From assembly GCA_010015675.1 (NCBI GenBank), contig ML976983.1, forward strand, positions 802,932 to 866,931: a DNA stretch of 64,000 nucleotides, in the 5' to 3' direction. Shown here piece by piece: positions 8,989 through 19,810 of the stretch (the stretch's first letter is position 1; each line of letters begins with the position of its first letter). A program made the position numbers and the translations under genes. This stretch comes from Byssothecium circinans (taxonomy: Eukaryota; Ascomycota; Dothideomycetes; Pleosporales; Massarinaceae). The notes below the pieces were generated by a model. The model was not told where the DNA came from and searched no databases. It saw only the letters and a program-made list of their open reading frames with translations.

Positions 8989-10339
8989 GGAGAGAAGGGA
9001 GACGAGGCACCAAGGTCACCGAACTATCTGGTCCTTAGAGGGAAGCTCGAAGGGGAAGATTCTTCGGCGTTTGAGGGACTGTACCAGTAGATACTTGGGA
9101 TATGCCTACGACTTCAAAGTCTATTCTACCAAGGCTTGAAGTCGTACATTCCACAGAAGTGGTACTGGTACTTCACTGTGCGATAGACACTAATGCACAC
9201 TATGCACTCATTTCCTGATCGTTCTACTATGATGCATTGCACAATCCTATCATTCGTGACTGAGTAGAACCGATCTGCCTGCTTAGGCGCACACAGTGAG
9301 CGTAGCGCAGCTTTCACTGCATTGCTTAGCCTGCACGAGGCTTTTTGAAGCCGTACTGTATAACCTTCTAATACACTGTACACAATGCACCCTAGCATGT
9401 GCTACCTATGGTGTCTCCTTGAAAGGAGCTTCATCAATTGCATTACGTTACCGCGATAGTTACGCACTGCACTGCATTCCTTACGCCGCTCGAGAAGTCC
9501 GTTGGTGCGACTCTTGTCCCTGTCGCACAAAGTCACGAGATTGCTAGAACACGATATTTCGGAAGTTCACGGTATACGTAGTAGCACGGGTCTTGAGGTA
9601 AGACTCTGAGCAGCAAGGTGCCTATGGCTCGTGCAAACGGAGATCGCTTAATCACGTACGGTAGGTTCAGGTGGAGAAGAGAGTGACGAAAAAGGCGGTG
9701 TCTACATGTGGATCTCTGGCTCGCTCAAGTGCCTTTTCAAGTCACTGATGAATGTAAAAGACGCCTATGAGGAATGTGGTACGCTAAGTTGAGAATAGAC
9801 GTTCGAGATATGAGGCGGGGTTGTATGCAAGCGCATAACTCCTGGAGTATGAGAATACGGTGGATGGAGCATAAGGAAAGAAGAAAATTTTATACTACGT
9901 CAGCTGGTTGAATAAGAGATTAAAGGTGAGGAACAGTTGGAGTCGAAGGGTGATATGGAATGAAACGAAAAGAGCATACATACATAAAGCCATCCTATCG
10001 AACACTTCATTGGCGATTCTAGAAGATGGAGAGTCGATTGTCTCCTTCGGTTTACTCGTGATATTGGAAGAGGGACATTGATATCGATGCATGAAAACAC
10101 GCACGAAGAGAAGTACAGAAGACAAGCTGACAGAAGACAACGAGGAGAAAGTACATATAGAAAAGAGAGAGAGAGAGAACAAGCCAGAAAGTTCCACCCA
10201 AAGCTCCTTACCCGGTGCGGCGAAGGAAGTCAGTGAACCAAACATGACACCACCAAACTCTCAGCTCATCTTGAGCCGCTGAAGTAAGTACAAACACCAA
10301 ACTCATACAGACAAAAGGCACATATATTCCTGAACATAT
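8989..10339. other. Intergenic, no gene seen
   Basis: This 1.35-kb stretch holds only short open frames on both strands without recognisable motifs or coherent splice patterns. It should contain the 3' ends of the flanking genes. Confidence 0.5.
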
Positions 10340-11715
10340 TCATTGGAGCGATCTAGGGTTGTAAGCCTCCGAAACCGCCTGGATCAAGCGACTGAAAGAT
10401 CTCAGTCCAGACTTTTCCGACCTTGAAACGTGAGAGACGATCCAAGGATGCTGAAATACTTCATCCAGACCCATCCGCTTATGGGCGTGAAGATTCAACA
10501 GCTAAAGAATAACATTAGCATCCGGTATATCGCACACAAAAATGAGGGGAGCTTACCTGCAAGATGAACCTCGCGGCCCCCTCCGACATGAAATCCGGAA
10601 ACCTGATCTCGCCTTTGAACCCCACAATCTTCTTCTTGGTCTCCTCAATACTATCCATCTCAAACGGCGGCACGCCAACAAGCAACTCATACGTGAGAAT
10701 CCCCAAGCTCCACTGATCCACGGCATTAGTATACCACTTCTCCGACTTCCCAGGCTTGGCCATCATAATAGCGACTTCGGGGGACAAATAATCCACCGTC
10801 CCGTAGATTGTCGATCGAAGGTTCGACGCAGAGTGAACGCTCCCTCCGAAGTCCGCGAGCTTGATCTCGTTGTGGAAGCCGAGGAGGATGTTCTCGGGCT
10901 TGATGTCACGGTGGATGATGTGTTTGCTATGCATGTAGCGCAGTGCCTGTGCGATTTGGAATATGTGGTGTGCAGTGGTATGCTCGCTGAAGCGCTTGTT
11001 GGGCTGCTTGCCTAGCTTTGAGAAGAGGCTCCCGTTGGGCGCGTACTCGAGCACTAGGTAAATGCTATCGTTGTCGTGAAACCAGGCGAAAAGGCGGAGA
11101 ATGTTGGCGTGGCGGAGGTTGGTGTGCACTTCGAGCTCTCGACGGACGAGCTCTTCCTGGCCGCTTTCGACGTATTTCGGCTTGGATATTATCTTTAAAG
11201 CACAAATGTAGTTGGATACGCGGTGGCGGGCCAGGTGAACTTGTCCGTACATGCCGCCGCCTAGCTTTCGTCCCAACTCGAAGCTATCCATGGTGAGATT
11301 TGTTCGGGGCGGTTGTAAAGTAGGTTTATCGTCGTGATTGTCGCTTTTGTCTTCTCCAAGGAAAGAGGGTGGTTCAACCGCACTGCGGTCTTCATCATGC
11401 TCTCCGATAATGGAAAGTCGCTCGACAACTTGTTTCACAGGCTCTTTGTCGCTCGAACGAGATAAACGAGACTTGACCATAGTGTGCAATTTAGTCACCC
11501 TCTTCTTCCTTTGCATGCTGATAGCTTGTATCGTAGACTTGGTGTTCGATATCTGCACAAGGTCAGCATAAGTTCCGGACGAGACTTCCGTCGCCAAATC
11601 TGGAAGATGAAAACAAGCAGCGCAAACGTACCGATTTCCTCAGGGTTGCGAGCACAGCTGCCAACTCTTTTCCTTCTTTTGTTATCGGCGCTTTGCTTCG
11701 CGTCACTGGTGCCAT
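10340..11715 (-). CDS. Aurora-type serine/threonine protein kinase, divergent
   Basis: Three exons on the minus strand (11715-11632, 11552-10557, 10501-10340) give 413 residues. The first exon starts MAPVTRSKAPITKEGKELAA. The kinase domain has the glycine loop LGGGMYGQV, the VAIK-type Lys in CALKIISK, the helix-C Glu in RRELEVH, HRDIKPENILLG, ADFGGSVH, GTVDYLSPE, and the closing block RMGLDEVFQHPWIV in the last exon. Overall spacing and the H-x-x-PWI ending are those of Aurora/Ipl1 kinases, which act in chromosome segregation. Several Aurora signatures differ: the Trp after DFG is Gly, CGT is YGT, PPE is SPE. It could be a divergent paralogue rather than the core Aurora; all catalytic residues are present, so activity is likely. 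Confidence 0.82.
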
Positions 11716-12994
11716 TGCGAAAAGTTTACTGCAAGTGCGAGAATCTTGTTGTGTGATTGCGCACGGTGAGAATGGGTTGACGCGCTTGGTTGAGGACCCG
11801 CAGTATTGAATAACTAGAGTGGGAGGGAGGGTTCTTGGGTGGCGGTTATATAGGTGCATGCTTAAGTCGAGAATGCTTCAGTGTGTATGTTGTCATGTGA
11901 GGGTGTAATATGGAGTTGTTTGCACCAACCAGGGACTGTTGTCCTCGCCGAATGTGGACAAACAACCTTCACGCACAGACAAAGTATTAGTATTACAGCT
12001 AAGAATCACTCTATGTGGACTACGTGTGGGGAATTGTAGCTATACTTATGGCATATAACGGTACGATCGCGAGCGTATCAAGCGCCAAAGTCGCCGCTCA
12101 TTCAGTTCGCGTCTGTGGCCCGGCATTGAGTGATCCAGTTTCCGAGAGCAATAAGGGCCCCATTGGATGCGAGATAGTTGTTGTGATCGGCGAATGGACC
12201 AAGTACAGAGAGTTCCTGCTGAGCATGTATAACAATAATCGCTGAACTCAATCATGCGCGATCGACTTCAGGCTGCAATGTCGGTAAAGCCATTTGTAAC
12301 GTAGCTTGAGTCTTATTCATTAGTAGCGTAGGAGAATACCAAATATCTCACCTTCTTTGGACCAGCCTTTGTGGGAAGTGACCGATTGTCGTACCTCATT
12401 TGCGTAGAACCATCGTGTTGCTTCTGGGTGCTAACAGCCCGAAAGACTACTTTCGTAGCTTTCTAGCTCCGTAGTATATATATTATTCTATTCTAAAATA
12501 TTAATTCCTCGATAGGGACTTCGCGATCGGGGCATGATTGAGCGGCCACTCGATGGAGGCTATGTCTTCTGGTTCAAGGTTAGCAAATCCCAAATAGAGA
12601 ATGATCAGCACATATGGCCCAAGACGATATCTGGAATATACGTACTTGCTTCGTGTATAGGTGTCACTTCGACTTCAGTTAAGCCGGGAAGGTAGAGCAA
12701 AAAAAGAGGGGTATCCCATCTCCTCGGGAGCTCTCCGTAGTCGATGGATTCTATCCAACAACATGGTGTGCAAATACGATAATAGGTCAAATATTGCAGC
12801 ATTGTTTATCCCTTCGGACTGCGTGATCGCATATCGGAGGAGCTCATTAAACCCATTCAGAGCATGTCGACGACCGGCTGGAGGAACAGTGTCAAGAAGG
12901 GTTCATTTAGGAAATTGTGAATCCTACGTATGCAGTTCTCTTTCAAATAACGCCGTTTCAATGTGTTTGCTTTTGAAGTAAGCTGCATGCCTGT
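11716..12994. other. Intergenic, one possible gene relic
   Basis: No complete gene is seen. The 5' part is the promoter side of the kinase gene. A short coherent open frame on the minus strand (12675-12902) is listed separately. Confidence 0.5.
12675..12902 (-). pseudogene. Possible relic of an unidentified coding exon
   Basis: A 75-codon minus-strand frame, open between two stops and lacking a usable ATG at its start, reads like real protein (GRRHALNGFNELLRYAITQS, then AAIFDLLSYLHTMLLDRIHR), with amphipathic helix spacing. No splice sites linking it to another exon were convincing. It may be a fragment of a decayed gene or chance; the family is not recognised. Confidence 0.25.
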
Positions 12995-13786
12995 CTACCC
13001 ACCACTACTCGTCCCTAACCCCAACCTAACCTCGATAACCTCCACAATCTCTCTCCAATCCTTCATCGCACCACCACCAACATCTCCACACGCCAGCTCC
13101 TTATCCATCGGCCTCAACACCTCAAACCACCCACCATTCCTGCCACCCCACTCCTCGTCCAGTACCTTGATCTGTTTCTCCGTAATCGGTTGCTTCCACA
13201 TCGCCGTATTCATCGAGGGCGCGACTAATATCCTCTTCTTTCTTCGCACACCTTCTCCGCCTTCTTCCCGTGGTCGATCTAGACGAGGACTGTCGCGCAC
13301 CGGATCAAGCTCCCCAGTTGTATCCCACGCGCGTATTACAGATAGAAGGAGGTTATCGGACCAGCCTTGTGTGATTTTCGCGAGCGAGTTTGCGCTGAGC
13401 GGCGCAACGACCATAATGTCCGCCCAGCGCCTTAGCTCAATATGCAGGATCTTGTTGCCCCTGATCCAAGGTTCCCGCCACTCATCCTCATCGAAGTATA
13501 CACCCTCTACATTCGGAAAGGCCTCTATCTCCTGTACTGAGGGTTGTTCTGCGCTCTGACCGCCAAGGAAGTTCCGTGCAGACTCGGTGAAGACGAGACG
13601 GATGGATAGGTTGGTGTATTTTGCGAGCGCTTGTATTATGTTCGGTATTTTTATAGTCGCGACGGAGCCTGTGGCGCACAGTAGAAGGTGAATCTTGCCA
13701 TCGTGTAGAGGCAATTCGTCGGTCACATTGGCGTGTTGGACGGGTTTGAGGTTCAGCGGCTTTAGATCTGTTATAACGGCAGCCAT
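12995..13786 (-). CDS. Phosphopantothenoylcysteine decarboxylase (flavoprotein)
   Basis: The frame gives 263 residues from MAAVITDLKP at 13786; an in-frame upstream ATG at 13882 would add 32 residues without family character, so I prefer 13786. The protein is an HFCD-family flavoprotein: LLLCATGSVATIKIPNIIQA near the start, the catalytic His in NKILHIELRRWAD, VVAPLSANSLAKI, the substrate-binding APSMNTAMW, and the active-site Cys in ELACGDVGGGAM. The enzyme decarboxylates 4'-phosphopantothenoylcysteine to phosphopantetheine in coenzyme A synthesis. In yeasts this role is taken by Hal3/Cab3-type subunits; here it is a short single-domain form. An insertion rich in charged residues (DSPRLDRPREEGGEGVRRKK) separates the two motif blocks. 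Confidence 0.88.
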   Translation of the reverse strand: MAAVITDLKPLNLKPVQHANVTDELPLHDGKIHLLLCATGSVATIKIPNIIQALAKYTNLSIRLVFTESARNFLGGQSAEQPSVQEIEAFPNVEGVYFDEDEWREPWIRGNKILHIELRRWADIMVVAPLSANSLAKITQGWSDNLLLSVIRAWDTTGELDPVRDSPRLDRPREEGGEGVRRKKRILVAPSMNTAMWKQPITEKQIKVLDEEWGGRNGGWFEVLRPMDKELACGDVGGGAMKDWREIVEVIEVRLGLGTSSGG

Positions 13787-13882
13787 ACTGTAACTGTTGC
13801 TGCGAAGTATCAGTCCCTCCCGAGGAGTGGTCAGTGGTGTAGATTGACGTTGCGAAATGCAAGATCGTTCACGAGGAAGCAA

Positions 13883-14550
13883 ATTTCTAATCAGTGTGGC
13901 GGCGAAAATCGGCAGCCACCATAATGTGTGACAGATGCTAGAGAACTGACCGCAAACTTGAGATGTAGAAGCGTAGGTAGTGACGAAATTTGTCCCGTGC
14001 TACCAGAGGTTTTTGATCGCTATGACGTCGCGGTTGTTGACACCGAAGTTAGTCACGTGAACAGCTTGAGCTTTGCCATGTAGGTACCTGGTAGACATGC
14101 TCATTTTTACCGAGATCCGACTGCACAACTCCCACATGCAGCTTCGTTCTAGGACTCTGGTACGAGCTGCAACTTATCGCCGACGCTAAATCCGTTGTGC
14201 AAATCTTCACCGCCATATGAACGGCGGAATTCCATTAGTCATCAATCTCTCTCTGAGTTGCATATGTGGAGATATCGGCATTAAAGAAAATCACCAGCAT
14301 GCTTGACAAGGCGGGCTCGTCCGCGACGGAACTTGCGGACGGTACCTACCTAGGCTTTTAGACATGCGGGGCTACGAAGACATCATATTGATGCAACGAC
14401 AACCTGGCAAACCAAAGAGATTTATAAAGAGGACGTCGGCACTTCCATCACTGAACGTCTCCAATCCAACTCACAGTTCCCCACCCTTACCATCTACGAC
14501 GCAAAGTCTACATTCCTGACACCTTCGCATCTACTTGAATACACTTCATA
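13883..14550. promoter_or_regulatory. Divergent intergenic region with TATA-like box
   Basis: It lies between the decarboxylase (minus) and the aldo/keto reductase (plus). TTTATAAAGA at 14421-14430, about 120 bp before the reductase ATG, is a plausible TATA element for that gene. Nothing else is evident. Confidence 0.45.
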
Positions 14551-15627
14551 ATGTCTCTCCCCACCGCTCCCCTCGGCAAAAATGGTCCCCAAGTAAACCG
14601 CCTAGGCCTCGGCCTCATGGGCCTCTCAATGGCGTACGGCGCCCCGAAACCCGACAACGAACGCCTTGCCCTTCTCGATGCGGCCTATGAACTAGGCGAG
14701 CGACATTGGGACTCTGCGGATATGTATGGCGACAGCGAAGACTTGCTAGGCAAATGGTTCAAGTTGAACCCTGATAAGCGCAAAGACATATTCCTTGCGA
14801 CCAAGTTCGCGAACAAGCGGGGACCCGATGGCTATACTGTGGATAGTAGTCCCGAGTATGCGAAGAAGGCATGTGCGAGGAGCCTGGAACGGTTGGGCCT
14901 TCCAAGTGTGGATTTGTATTATTGCCATCGCGTGGATCTGAAGACGCCAATTGAGAAGACGGTCGAGGCTATGGTTGAGTTGAAGAACGAGGGGAAGTTT
15001 AAGTATTTGGGGCTTTCTGAGATTTCTTCGGAGTAAGTCTGGCCTTCTCATTGATTATGCATGTGAATGGGGTTTACTAATTGCCACCTTAGTACCCTCC
15101 GCCGCGCCCATAAAGTCCATCCCATTTCCGCTGTGCAAATCGAATACTCCCCTTTTGCCTTAGAAATCGAAAGTGAACAGATCAATCTCCTCCGTACCGC
15201 TCGCGAACTTGGCGTCGCTATTGTCGCCTATTCACCCCTCGGTCGCGGTATGTTCACTGGCACCGTCCGTTCACCAGACGACTTTGAAGAGGGCGACTTC
15301 CGCAAGATTGCGCCGCGCTTTTCACCTGAGAACTTCCCTAAGAACTTGAAGCTCGTTGACCAATTGAACGAGATTGCGAAGAGCAAGGCAATCACTGCGT
15401 CGCAGCTTGTGCTTGCCTGGTTGCTGGCACAGGGATTGGATATCTTCCCGATTCCGGGCACTACAAGGGCGGAGAGACTGAAGGAGAACGTCGGTTCGTT
15501 GAAGATTGAGTTGAGTAAGGAGGAAGAACAGAAGATCCGCAAGTTGTGCAAGGAGGCAGATGTTGCCGGAGCGAGGTACCCCGAGGGTATGACTGCCATA
15601 TTATATGCGGATACTCCGCCCCTATAG
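14551..15627 (+). CDS. Aldo/keto reductase
   Basis: Two exons (14551-15032, 15093-15627) with a 60-bp intron encode 338 residues, the usual length of the yakc/Aldo_ket_red family. The tetrad residues are visible: Asp and Tyr in WDSADMYGD, Lys in FLATKFANK, His in DLYYCHRVD. The C-terminal half keeps VQIEYSPF, VAYSPLGRGMFTG and PIPGTTRAERLKENVG, the NADPH-binding end. The family reduces carbonyl compounds to alcohols using NADPH; the substrate cannot be told from sequence. It probably acts in the cytosol as no targeting signal is seen. A TATA-like box at 14421-14430 suggests regulated expression. Confidence 0.9.
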
Positions 15628-16188
15628 ATGAACGTCAGCCAGGTAGATTGTAACGCTGGAGCTAATGCGAAAACTTGATATAAAGCTTCTCGTAGCGGAT
15701 CATCTCCAAGATCTCCAAACGTTCAAGTACCGTGCCAAGTAGGAGGTGTTTTTGCGTACATATAGCGCTATGAGAGGAGTAAAGTGATGGGATGAGCTCG
15801 AGCATGACGCGCGAACAGCTACCAATGTTTGACCGACGATTCCTATAGAAGCTGACGTTGTTCGTGGTTTCGCCAGGCCAGAGGCTCAGGTGGCTTTGGC
15901 ACTTCGCATCGAAGTGACATGCTGTCATTCTGCACCAGGTACAACATCCTCACATTCACATTCGAACCGTGTATGCATTTTCGGAATCTTTCATTGAAAC
16001 CCGCCGCCTATACATATCTCGTGACGCCGTCATAGATTGTCCGCAGTGTAATGGATATGCCAGACAGCGTGACCGGCAGTCGATGACCAGACCCGCCGCA
16101 GAAATGGGAATATGCATGATCCGACCGCTGACCCGTTTTGAAAACCCCCGCAAAGGCAAATGGCGAAGAAATGGACGAAAGAAGCTGC
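15628..16188. other. Intergenic, convergent 3' ends
   Basis: The stretch lies between the converging ends of the aldo/keto reductase and RPP1. Short open frames here lack recognisable content. Confidence 0.5.
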
Positions 16189-16676
16189 CTAGTCGAACAG
16201 ACCGAAGCCCATATCCTCGTCGCTCTCTTCTTTCTCTGCGCGCCGCGTGTTAGATTGATTGATGGTGGCATGCAAGTGGTGTATAACTTACCCTCTTCTT
16301 TCTCCTCCGCAGCGGGAGCGGCGGCCTCAGCAGCACCACCAGCAGCAGCACCGCCGGCAGCGGGAGCAGCACCGCCACCTGAGCCTACATTGAGGAGCAG
16401 GTCCTTGACGTCCTTGCCTTCAAGAGCCTATACAACATCAGAAGTGCCCAGTATCTCCAACGCATCAATTTCGCGCACCTTTGCGAACAGCGATGTCCAT
16501 ATGGGCTCGACGTCCTCGATCTTGGCGGCACTGATGAGCGATTGGAGCTTGTCGGACTGCAGTTGTTAGCATACAGGCCTGGCGAAATTCTAGGTGGCAG
16601 ATCGTACAGTGATGTCGACACCGTCATCGGCAAGGATGAGGGCCGCGTAGGAAGAAGCGAGTTCGGCGGTAGACAT
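16189..16676 (-). CDS. RPP1: 60S acidic ribosomal protein P1
   Basis: Four exons on the minus strand (16676-16608, 16556-16479, 16427-16292, 16235-16189) with introns of 51, 51 and 56 bp give 109 residues, the expected length. It begins [20 protein letters not shown], continues [20 protein letters not shown] and [17 protein letters not shown], passes through the Ala/Gly hinge, and ends with the invariant P-stalk tail [13 protein letters not shown]. The protein forms the lateral stalk with P0 and P2 and recruits elongation factors. The intron-rich structure of such a short gene is typical for ribosomal proteins in filamentous fungi. It is divergent from UPF0662 with about 300 bp between start codons. 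Confidence 0.95.
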
Positions 16677-16980
16677 GGTGACAGTGTGTGGTCGTGTGTG
16701 TCAAGGAGATGTGTGTGCCAGTTCGAGTGGTGAAGTCAGTCGTCGACCTTTTGCTTTGCTTTGTGGCTCGGCGTAAGGCTAAGCGAGAGGCCGGTGTTGC
16801 TTAGTCATGCATGTCGGCGGGGCGAATCAACGTCACCGCTTCCCCACTATGCGCTTTCCCGACTGGTGCACCGCAGCAAGTCCTAATCTCTTTCCTGCAC
16901 CGTCTATTCCTGATCCTACTCACTGTCACGGCTACACAGAGACCACTCCACAAACAAACAACCTTGACGTCTGATCTGCC
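16677..16980. promoter_or_regulatory. Shared divergent promoter, RPP1 / UPF0662
   Basis: A 304-bp interval separates the two start codons. Pyrimidine-rich sequence lies before the plus-strand gene. No clear TATA box is seen, which fits housekeeping genes. Confidence 0.5.
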
Positions 16981-18704
16981 ATGACGGACTCGCCCGCAGC
17001 ACGCATCCCGCTGGACCCGAAGGAGCAGCCGATTCTCGACTCGCTGCTTGCCGTCCGGACAAAGCTCGAACTGCTCAAGCAGGACAGGTCGACCTACGTC
17101 AAGAGTCAGGATGTGATCGAACTGTACGACCAGGTTATTGCCCAGGTAGAGCTACTGAACCAAATACGGACGACAAAGCGGCTCGAGCAGAACCGGGGTG
17201 CGTCCTGTCTTTCACGGACAGTTTGGAAAGAGCAGTATGCTAACAATGTCTTTCTTCAACAGTCGACACAGTTCTCGACGACTGCTTTCAGCTCATCTCG
17301 TTGGCGTATATGACAATAGGAAAGACCCATGAAGCTCCAGCAGTGTATGTTCTTTCACCTTTCTCCTCCACTGCGCTTTGACCGGAACTTCCGCATGAGC
17401 ACGTGCTAATTTGCATCCTAGTTATGCATTCATATCAACCGTCAAGGTGAGGGCCCCTATTCCCCACCGTCAGTACTTATCAAAGCTAACAGTTACAGCG
17501 CCTACTGGATCATCTCGAGGAGGCGCACTTCTACTCATCAAAAGACCTGGACTCCATAGGCACCCAGCTCAAGAAGGCCAAAACATATATTGACAAGGGC
17601 AAAGAGTCATACAGCCCACATCTTCTGACTCTGCTTGAAGCACGTATGGAAGTCTGCCAAAAGACTCTTGAGAGGCTGGAGCTCGCTCAGTCTTCGCTCA
17701 CTGACGATCTTCGACCGAAGTACGACAAGCTAGTGTCCATCTTGCGGTCCCTTGCCGGCTGCAATACTCGGTCAACGGTAAGCTTGAATCGCACGCGAAG
17801 AATAACTTCTAAGGCGTTACAGTTTCCGCACGCCGAAGTCGATGAATATCTGGTGCAGCTGAAAGAACTTGCGGAAGAGCTCAAGCCGTATGGGATTCAC
17901 GCGTTCGAGAGCACTGGCACGAAAGAGGATAAGCTGGCTGAGATGACGGAGAAACTCCAAATTTCCATGTCTCGTCCTGAGCCCGTCCCTGAAGCCAAGG
18001 AGCTCATCGAGACCCTACTACGGCGAAACTTCGTCTGGTTGAATTTGATCAAGGAGAAGCAGGGCCGGATTGCACCAGCCTTCAAAGATATCTACGACAA
18101 GCTTTTGGGCATTCGCAACAAGTTGGAAAAGCTCAGTCTGACCCAAGCGTGGTCGCTCCGCGAGACGGACCTTTGGAACTACCAACGACAGCTCGATCGC
18201 ATTGATGAGGCCCGGGTCGACGGTAACTTCATAGATGCTGCAGGCAGGCCGTCGGAGCTATATGAGCAGAGGACACTTCTGTATCTGCTACGAAAAAGCT
18301 ACGCTCTAGTATACCACCTCATCATTTCCTCAGAGCCAGTTTCGGAAGCCCTTCTACCTATCTACAACCAGCTCACGACACTACGCAAATGTCTGCTCGA
18401 AGTCAAGAAGCTCGGTGGTGTCTCTTCTCCCCGCGAGCTGTACCCATACTCCATGAAGGTCGGTACCCTTACAGCCATGTACCTTTCTTTGCTGACAATT
18501 CTCAAGCTGAATTCTATAGACAACATGCGCGTGGATGGTAAATTCATGGTTGGCAATGAGATCCCCGAGGGACAGGGCAGTGTGACGCAGCTACTCTCAG
18601 AATGCTTCGAGCTGGCATACGAGCTCCGGAATGATGCGGAAGAAAGCAGCTCAGCGGAACAGACACCGGCGAGCGAAACCGGACCTGAGGTCGTCGCCAC
18701 ATGA
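16981..18704 (+). CDS. UPF0662 (DUF2408) family protein
   Basis: Five exons (16981-17197, 17263-17344, 17422-17446, 17499-17777, 17823-18704) encode 494 residues; all four introns restore frame and conserved sequence. Exon 3 is only 25 bp. The protein is helical throughout, from DPKEQPILDSLLAVRTKLEL to LLSECFELAYELRNDAEESS, and includes LISLAYMTIGKTHEAPAVYA and TLRKCLLEVKKLGGVSSPRE, which identify the fungal UPF0662/DUF2408 family. Members are soluble, cytoplasmic or nuclear proteins in fission yeast, with no established biochemical function. The Ser/Glu-rich tail is likely disordered. Its 3' end converges on the SET gene, 152 bp between stop codons. Confidence 0.88.
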
Positions 18705-18856
18705 GCGAATTGCTCATCGACACTCCGGTCACTATCAGGCGTATGGTTTTGGCGGCAGCACCCACAAGCCTTGGAGTTTGAAACGGGATCGAAGATACTA
18801 CTTCCAAATCGCAGACACGGCACCCAGTGGCAGTCTACTCATAACGTTGTATCCAT

Positions 18857-19504
18857 TCATTGTATTTGTAGTATTTGGTTAAACTGCTCCATCTCTTCCT
18901 CGGTCGATGGAGGGGTCGGCGCATCCACGTCTTTGAAGGTCAAGTGGCTTCCGTAGGATATGCCTAGGTTTTGCGTTAGCTCGCTGCGAAGTATGCTATT
19001 CTTTACACATCTCAACTTACAAAGTTCTTCACCAGCTTTGATATCTCGCAGTGTGCGGTATGTGATGATCAAGCGATCCATGTCGCGTTCCCATACGATG
19101 TTTTGATCCTGGGTCGAATGATTGAACATGGAACCTAAGCCAAAGATGACGGCTTGAGCGACCTTTTTGTTGCCTTGGGGGTCGATGATGGGCCAGTTAC
19201 TGGGACGTGTTGGCATGACGGGTTCTCATGGCGGTTCTATGATGAGGTCCGCTTACTATGTGTAGTGATAGAGAGAAGTGTGTTCGATATGTTTCACGTT
19301 CTCTTCTAGACCCAATACTAGCACCGGACAAATGTCTATTACGGTCTTCGTAGGGATGTCTTTAGTAGCAAAGACGCCTCTACCTAAATCCCGGTGAGTA
19401 TAACAATCACATGAAAGATTTTGTGGAGCAAAACCTTTTGCGGTCTCACTTTTGATCGCAAGGTCTGGACATCGATGGAGCGGAATATCAGAAGATGAAG
19501 ACAT
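18857..19504 (-). CDS. Small SET-domain protein
   Basis: Three exons on the minus strand (19504-19257, 19199-19021, 18963-18857), introns of 57 and 57 bp, encode 177 residues. The exon joins recreate SLYHYTYNWPIIDPQGNKK and GEELCISYGSHLTF, both typical of short fungal SET proteins. SET motifs are in order: GRGVFATKDIP near residue 41, the cofactor-binding GSMFNHS, and the catalytic Tyr in ISYGS. Such proteins are predicted lysine methyltransferases; the substrate of this subfamily is not known to me. The whole protein is little more than the SET fold. It is divergent from TRAPPC13 with about 306 bp between. Confidence 0.87.
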
Positions 19505-19810
19505 TTCGGTGGTGCTTTTTATTGGGTGTGTTCGATGTAGTTAATGCGCAGTGAAGATTATTGCGTGGATCTTTTTTTTTTATAGGAAGTGCACGGGCCA
19601 ATTGGTGTTGGGAAATTGGAGGCGACATCATGGATCGGCGTTGGTGAGTTAGCTCGGGCGAGCCGCCCCACAGTTTGGAACGAACTCCACATCTCTCTAC
19701 TAAACAACGCAACAAACCAACGAGACTTTGCGTCCAGACTAAATATATGTCACGATAGCATTGTTGAACTGGAAGGGTCCGATTCTCATCCTACGTTCAG
19801 CGACACAACC
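19505..19810. promoter_or_regulatory. Shared divergent promoter, SET protein / TRAPPC13
   Basis: A 306-bp interval between start codons, with a T-run at 19572-19580. No canonical TATA box was identified. Confidence 0.45.
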
